A stretch of 64,000 bases of DNA from Sorghum bicolor. Its lineage: Eukaryota; Streptophyta; Magnoliopsida; Poales; Poaceae. The notes below the pieces were generated by a model, which did not search any database, had not been told where the DNA came from, and was given only the letters and a program-made list of their open reading frames with translations. Position 1 is the first letter of the stretch; every line of letters begins with the position of its first letter. Of the stretch, positions 57,758 to 64,000 are shown one piece after another. The stretch covers positions 17,428,658 through 17,492,657 of the forward strand of contig NC_012871.2 of assembly GCF_000003195.3 (NCBI RefSeq), in the 5' to 3' direction. The position numbers were made by a program, and so were the translations under genes.

Positions 57758-59724
57758 TCATGCTCATACAAATAACACAAAACAACTTACACAAGTTAAT
57801 AGCTTACGCAATCACTTTATTTAGTCATCTATAAAAAAACTATCATATTTATAGTTTGACATGCTATTAATGAACCATGCCTTAAGTAAATCTTACTAAT
57901 GACTTGTTCAAATTCGATGGCCTAAGGACTTCTTAGGGCTTCTCCATTGCCAAAAGAAAAGTGACTCATCATCTTACGTGAGTTGGCTTGAGTCGCCTCA
58001 ACTGCTGGAGGAGATCGATTCACGGAGACAGAGAGGAGTCGACTCAACATAACATCTTGCATCGATTCATTGGCCGTAAACAACTATAAAAGATTGTTTG
58101 CTGCTTTGCAAGAGAAACCATCTGCATGGAGTTGCACAAGATTGATGGGTTGATGTGGGCCCAAAATGACTGGAGAACAATGAACCGGTTTGAGGAAAGC
58201 TATATCCTGCGCATGCACGACAGCTTTTTCAAATCATGAGCCGTGGCCATGCCCTTGGTTTACTTTAGCACAAGAAACTTAGGTTGTTGGCTGTTTAGCG
58301 TTCATGCAAGTTGAGGCCGCTGCTTTGAACTTTTAGAGCCAAATTCATTCGGCTCTCGACCACGCCAACACCGCCATCACAATACCCACGGCGGCAATGC
58401 TCCGATGAGGAGCGCAAGCACGAATAGGGGCGGGTTTAGCTGGTTTCACGGTTTTTAATGCGTGCTGAACCCAATCCGTTCCAACAAATGTGGGTTCAAA
58501 TTTGAAACCAGAAACCGGGCAAACCTGAGCATTCACGCCCAACCACATCCCCTTTTCAGTTATTATGAACACAGAACACGGAAATCATATGGAGTTATGG
58601 ACTGGCAATCGCTCCTTTAGTTCCCAATCACCAGAGAATCTGGCCTAACCTTCTCTATCATTTGCATCGGCAACTATTCACCAAAACTGGAGAAGAGTGG
58701 TTACCTCAGGACTTGGAGCAACCACTTTGAGACCTCAAGTCTCATCGAAGACATCACACAACTCAATTATGGCAAAGCATGTTACTGTATTATGTTAAGT
58801 GAATGTCATGCAAACAACATAACATCAGTAGACATTGCTCCAACGAGATCGTGACGCCAATCGATCCAAAATATAATTAATATGTCAAAAACACTGAAGC
58901 CAATCATCTATTAGTTTGCATAGTTAAAATACACTCTGCTCAAACAGCACACCAATTACAGGATTCCACAACTGCAAAGTTATCTAATATTTTGGCATGG
59001 AAACAGAACTTCTCTAAACTAGACTTCGAGCCACTAACTAGACAGTCAGGAAATAGGCCCAATCCTGGTGGTTCTAACCTACAAAGCAAAGCTTGATCTC
59101 TTGTACACTACAACGGTTCCAGAAAAAGAAATTGTTGATGATTGGCAATGACGGTGGATCAATTTGTCTGATTGTTCTTCCTGAATACAATACTACTTCA
59201 TGACAAATTGACAACTAGTCAACTATTAAAGGTACATAACTCGTAATTATGCACATAAATTTTGTTAGAAAAAGATACCTGGCCTGAGCAGTGTAAAAAT
59301 CTAAGCCAAAGAGCACAACTAAGGTTTCTAGCAGAGTTCAAGGGAAATAAAAAGTGTGTAACATGAAACATTGATGTTCAAGGTTTACCTGCTCTAGGCT
59401 GTAAACATCATCATCCATATATGAAGTCCAGTACCGGCCTTACTAACTTAACTTTTGATTCCAAATATCGAAACAAAGCTTCAGCATACATATAGAATAT
59501 CAGAAGCACAAAAATTGTGGGAATGACAATGGATACCTACCTGAGAATTTTTTTTTCCCATGTAAAAAAGGAAGTCTGTAGGGTTCCAACAGAGCTGTTA
59601 CAGCAGAGCAGAAACTTAAACAGGTGCGACACTGCAATAAAACCCATTGTACAGTAATAAATAGCAGAAGGGAACGGTCTACCTCATGAGTCCCAACTGT
59701 GAATAAAACTATCTAAATGTTCAG
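57758..59724. other. region downstream of LUC7, probable 3' UTR and spacer
   Basis: No second gene is recognised. The part nearest 59724 is probably LUC7 3' UTR, possibly with introns; an acceptor-like site lies near 59578 when read on the minus strand. A minus-strand frame at 58345-58572 has no family match. Confidence 0.45.
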
Positions 59725-62677
59725 CTAATGATCTGGACTTCTAGATCTTCCATAGCCATGTCTGGTTGGAGAACGTGATCTGCTCCTCATTCTCCCTCGT
59801 TCGCTTGTCATATCACCACTCCTGTATCTGTGTCCGCCTCTTTCAGAATCCCTCCCATTTCTGTAGTAGGGATTGCTTCGGTGCTCTGATCCTCTCTGTC
59901 TGTAATCATAGGACCTGTCTCTTCCACGGCTTCGCTCATATTGACGATCACGGTCATAGTCACGCTCCCCAGATCTCTCCCTTCTGGTATCTCTATCCCT
60001 GCCCCCACTATCATACTCTTTTCCCCTCTGTTTCTGACGCTCCTCTGCTTTCTGCTCCCTTGCGAGCCTCTCTTCCTCTTTTGTCTTCTCTTTTGCCGCC
60101 TGGATTAGATACAACCACCATAAGTACTCAATAAATTAAATCAGTATTTATAAGGATGGGGAGGCCTCTCCAAATGGATACCCGCGGTTTTTCTCTAGTG
60201 TAATTTAATGAACTAAAGAGACAATTCCTTTCCTCATTTTTTTCATTTAGTTCATTTAGTTACACTAGAGAAGAACCGCGGGTACCCGTTTGGAGCACCG
60301 TCCCCATCCTTAAGTATTTACGATTCTAGTGAAGTGATAATTCACCTTGTATTCCACCAGGAAATCTCTAACCATACCGTAACCAATGTGTTGTTTCCCA
60401 GTCACGTGGGACTGCGTTCTCTCAAGAGCATCATCAGAAACTAAGAATGATCCACATGTTTCGCAAAGTTCCATCTTCTTCTCAAGCATAGCCACTTTGT
60501 TGTCTGCTTGGTTAGCTAAAGCTGTCTTCTCAGCATTTAGAATGTCAACCTGCAAACCAAAATTTAAGTGAGAATTTCACAAATTGATGAAGTAGTGTTC
60601 AAACATAATAAAGGAACAAGATGAATGTTGCATATCAGTACCCTTCTCATAAGTGCCTCAGCTTCATCCACTTTACCAGCCTCACCAAGCTCCTCGATTT
60701 GCTCCAGCAGCTTCTTGACCTGTTCTTCTCGCACTGAAAGCTGCTCAGCTATTTTTCCAGGGATTGGCATTGGCACAGCAGAATCATGAGCCAACCTTTC
60801 TCGACCACGCCTTATCTTTCTATCCAAATCCATCACCTACAACAGAATAAACAAAGGTAAATGTACTACTCAGAAATTTTTGCAAGAGCAAGCAGTGACT
60901 CACCAATTTCTCACATTGTTGTGCAAGCTCTGCCTCAAACCGTCGCATATAAGTATCATGCCTGGGAGACTTCTCAAAGCTGCACATACCCAAAAACCCA
61001 TGTGAGATACAAATAGATAGTTCAATATCTACCCTATATAGCTAAAATATAATCATATGGATGTGAGTTATTGGTTCAAAGCAATCTCTACAGATGAAAC
61101 TGAAGTCACAAAGCCAATCCAGTAGAGTACAACCACCAACTTTAACGCCCACCTCACCGGCTGAAGGTAAAAAAATATTAATTTCTTGTCCTGAGTAATT
61201 ATAGCATTCAATCTGAACCAATAGTCTCTGTTGTGAGCTAACATTTATTCAAATTATTCAATGTTAGTAGCTTGATTTGCTTGTTTTACAGGAGCATTAC
61301 TCAATGTTGGTAACGTGGTATAATTGTTTTAGAATTATTCGCTAGATGGAACTGTTAAAACTTCCATGAGATCACAAAACAAGAAAATCTACAACTGTCA
61401 GAACCCTTAAAAAGTATCCCAAACTGCGAAACAATAGCATGAAATTCTGAATGGCTAAATGAACTGCACATATGACATGTTCATTTATATTCATCTGGAT
61501 TAAAGAAAAACCCCGCTAGTTGAAGCCAAAAGTCACTATCGTTTCACGAGAATACAGCATGGCTAGACGTCAATTGGGAATGAGGGTGCTAATTATATCC
61601 TATTTGCCAACTATAAAGGCTGGGCAGCTATCTCTTAAATTTTAATCTAATGCAACTCACTTAATTCACCTAAGGATTTTAATAATTTACACAAAATATA
61701 ATATTTAGAATACCTAGGCACATTTCCGAACCCTTTGTTAATACGCATTCAACATTGCTTCTTCACCAGATCTCTCAATATAGCGCTGAACCTTTTTTTT
61801 TTTGGATGTCTTGGTATAAAAATGTACTATATATACTTCTAAAATTGGGAGAACATTGTTGCTGTAGGATGTGCAATTTATCCTGGAGCAACTATTTCTT
61901 TTTAGACTAGATAGGAGGGTGTCATACAGAACAGTTCTAATTTCACACAAAAGATGTGTCAATCAAACTAAAACTTGTGGCCTAACAGAAACATAAGATG
62001 GCTTAATCCTCACAACTAAAAACTAGTTCAACTCTACCATTCAACGAATTCATATAACACAATCATCTCTTATACTTTGGTGTCATGCCATATGGCTCCC
62101 AATAGCAAGGTCTCTCTATTCCTAGTTGCAGTCTATCCAATACCCTACTTTGCTTCCTAAATATAACAAGTTACTAAGAGATTATACATCAACAAAGTCA
62201 TACTTTATTTGTTTTTACAAGAAGCCTGTTGATTTTTATTTCTTTATACATCTCAATCAATTAAGCATAACAATCAGTATCACCTTTCCTTGAGCTTCAG
62301 ATCATGGATCCTCGAGCACGGCCCTGCAAGCACCCCAACCCAACTTATCATGAGTAAAATAAAATCCACCGCAAAGCGCATTAAATAAAAAAAAAACGAA
62401 GGAACGGCCGTACCGAGATTGCTCTTGGTGTTGACGAAGAGGTCGTGGGGACAGAACCGGACCATGTAGGGGCCGCACACGTCCGGATCGTCCCACTTCA
62501 GCTCCTTGTGCCCCTTCTTCTCCTCATCCGTTAGATTGCGAGCTGCAAACGACCGCACCCGCGGCGCGGTTAGAGGTAGGGTTAGGGCATGGGGCGGCAC
62601 CGATCGGGCGAGGGGGGATCTGGTGGGTACTTACCTGTGCCCATGAGCTCGTCAAGGAGGGCTCGCTGCGCGTCCAT
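59725..62677 (-). CDS. LUC7: LUC7-type U1 snRNP splicing factor, seven exons
   Basis: LUC7 proteins belong to the U1 snRNP and help select 5' splice sites in the nucleus. Coding exons on the minus strand are 62677-62635, 62542-62414, 62323-62284, 60979-60904, 60836-60642, 60549-60346 and 60099-59725; all junctions are GT-AG and in frame, giving 353 residues. The start MDAQRALLDELMGTARNL is typical of the family. A CCCH zinc finger has C37, C45, C60 and H64. A helical region covers about 97-190. A C2H2-type finger has C190, C193, H209 and H215. The C-terminus from about 250 is rich in RD, RE and RS dipeptides and ends GYGRSRSPDH. It resembles the plant LUC7A/LUC7B type rather than LUC7RL. A TATA-like CTATACTC (plus 62740-62749) lies 65-75 bases upstream of the ATG. 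No defect is seen. Confidence 0.95.
60153..60310. mobile_element. foldback MITE in the last intron of LUC7
   Basis: 158 bp. The arms AGGATGGGGAGGCCTCTCCA... (60153-about 60204) and the complementary right arm (about 60258-60310) share TACCCGCGG and TCTAGTGTAA blocks and pair over about 50 bp. TA on both sides is consistent with a Stowaway-type duplication. It fills most of the 246-bp intron between the last two coding exons and leaves both splice sites intact. Confidence 0.75.
60980..62283 (-). other. LUC7 intron 3 (largest intron)
   Basis: A 1.3-kb AT-rich intron between the third and fourth coding exons. A T-run lies at about 61793-61803. I see no nested gene or clear transposon in it. Confidence 0.75.
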
Positions 62678-62907
62678 GGCGGAGAGAGGAAGGAGGCGTC
62701 GAGAAACCCTAAGCCTGGCGGCCCTCTTCCTTCACTTTCCCCTATACTCAGGTGGGTTTGGATTTGGGTTCGTCCTAGTAGTAACTAGGAAGAGACAAGG
62801 GAGAGAACCCTAGCGCTTGCTACTCAATAGCATAAAGAAAGTTTTTATTTCATGAGGACATAGTTTTAAGATTGACCAATATATATAATATAATATAAAT
62901 ATAAGTG

Positions 62908-63147
62908 TGTTATAGATTTTAAAGTCGTTTAGGATAGTGACACGGTCTTCAAACACACAACTTTGATCTCTTATTTTTATATAAATATTTAGGAAAAATG
63001 ATATATGTATATTTTTATGAAAGAATTTTTCAAGACAAACCTATTCATATAATTTTCACATATGCAAAAGGTTATTGACGATTTATATTCTCAATATTTG
63101 ACCCAAATCTTGTCCAAAACGACTTAAATCTGATATGGAGGGAGTAC
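62908..63147. mobile_element. Stowaway-like MITE upstream of LUC7
   Basis: The right end GATATGGAGGGAGTA and the inner blocks CGACTTAAATCTG (right) and ATTTTAAAGTCG (left) form a degenerate inverted repeat. The left border near 62908 is poorly defined. The ends resemble CTCCCTCC-type Stowaway MITEs. Confidence 0.45.
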
Positions 63148-63233
63148 TAATATTTATGACGTATAATAACTGTGGTTTTATTAATCACGAAATACATATC
63201 CTAATAATATATTTGAAGATGCAAATATTAATA

Positions 63234-63387
63234 CTCTCTCCCTCGGTTTCATCAAATTATAACACGTTTTGTCTTTTTTTAGTATATTATTTTTATTATA
63301 TATTTAGATATAGTGTATACATAAATATATAGCAAAAGCTATATATCTAAAAGAATCAAAACATCCTATAATTTCAAACAAAGGAAG
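63234..63387. mobile_element. Stowaway-like MITE
   Basis: It begins CTCTCTCCCTCGGTTTCA and ends CAAACAAAGGAAG, an imperfect inverted repeat of about 30 bp including AATTATA blocks. It is flanked by TA at 63232-63233 and 63388-63389. About 154 bp, AT-rich centre, no ORF. Confidence 0.55.
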
Positions 63388-63389
63388 TA

Positions 63390-64000
63390 TGCTTATTATA
63401 TATAAACCTAGTTAGATTCAAAATTGTTTGATTTATCAAGAATGAGATTTTTTTTCTTTTTGATAGAGCGAATACTATTCTGGCATCCAAACAAGCAAAT
63501 ACAAAATGTGACTAAAATCCAAGTATCAGATGAAATTTATGGAATGCATATTTTACAATTTGGATAAATAGTTTTCCTTTTTCTATAGTCTTCCTGTACT
63601 AGGTCGTGTTTTCTTAAAGATCCGTTTGGATCGTCTTCGGAATTGAAATTCATTCGACACTGATCAATTAAATTAATATGGCCACATACTAAATATACTT
63701 GTGTGTTATTGTTGGTCATTTGATGAAGATACTTATATATTACACTCTATTGCAGGGAGCGAGCCAAATAGCATGCTCTTCCAGAGCAGAAACTTAGCAT
63801 GAGGATCTATGGAATCAAATTCTATCTCTTACTCCATGAATTTAGGATAAGCTTGTATTTAAACTTTGTAAGTTATGGAATGTCAAATTTCAAGCTAAAT
63901 CGTCTAGTTCATAAATTATATCTCAATTCCTCTGCAATTTACATGCCTTATTAGTACATATATATAACCGATGGCTATCTGTGTTCATCCTAAATCCGAA
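63390..64000. other. AT-rich distal flank, no feature recognised
   Basis: No ORF of interest, repeat or transposon end could be supported. Confidence 0.5.

Noticed and set aside
58345..58572. Minus-strand 75-residue ORF downstream of LUC7
   Set aside because: No recognisable family, no splice or promoter context. Could be a fragment of an unknown element but cannot be supported.
59766..60134. 122-residue plus-strand ORF over the last LUC7 exon
   Set aside because: Antisense of the RS/RD-rich exon; the minus-strand reading is supported by splice sites and homology.

Overview
This window is grass nuclear DNA, most likely Panicoideae and probably a sorghum or sugarcane relative. The evidence is GT-AG introns, Maximus/SIRE copia and chromovirus gypsy elements, Tourist-like MITEs with GGCCTTGTTTAG ends, Helitron tails ending in CTAGT, and one ordinary plant gene. 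I see no bacterial, organellar, rRNA, tRNA or CRISPR feature. By far most of the 64 kb is transposable element.

Positions 1-15287 are a mosaic of older debris. It holds a LINE tail with its target duplication, a broken multi-exon Ulp1-like gene probably carried by a Helitron, a minus-strand gypsy LTR, a gypsy integrase fragment with one nonsense codon, the 3' half of a Maximus-like copia element, a gypsy LTR fragment, two Tourist-like MITEs and a second Helitron tail.

Positions 15288-55506 are one nested stack, resolved here by five perfect 5-bp target-site duplications (TSDs). E0 is a 3-kb solo gypsy LTR (15293-16271 plus 53470-55501, TSD ATTTA). Inside it sits E1, a Maximus/SIRE copia element (16272-53464, TSD CCCAC) with gag and pol broken by a frameshift and stop codons, one of them at the tyrosine of the YVDD reverse-transcriptase motif. 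E1 received two insertions. E2 (17593-25310, TSD GTGGC) lies in its 5' LTR and is a non-autonomous gypsy element keeping only two retropepsin-like domains. E3 (31949-51129, TSD CTAGT, minus strand) lies in its 3' non-coding region and is a chromovirus with gag-protease, integrase, a chromodomain and an extra ORF upstream of gag, but with the front of reverse transcriptase deleted. E4 (38238-44073, TSD GAAGG) lies in the reverse transcriptase of E3 and is a young non-autonomous element with an uninterrupted ORF of about 1,038 codons that runs into its own 3' LTR.

Positions 55507-64000 leave the stack. They hold a repeat-rich DNA-transposon-like segment with a Tourist-like MITE, a 732-bp foldback element with a perfect 9-bp duplication (Mutator type), and the only intact host gene: a seven-exon minus-strand LUC7-type U1 snRNP splicing factor (59725-62677) with a foldback MITE in its last intron. 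Two Stowaway-like MITEs lie beyond its promoter.

Functionally, LUC7 is the only likely cellular gene. The retroelement proteins are parasitic, and none of the elements can complete a cycle alone. E4, E2 and E3 would need proteins supplied from elsewhere. Coordinates were read by eye and could be off by a base or two.
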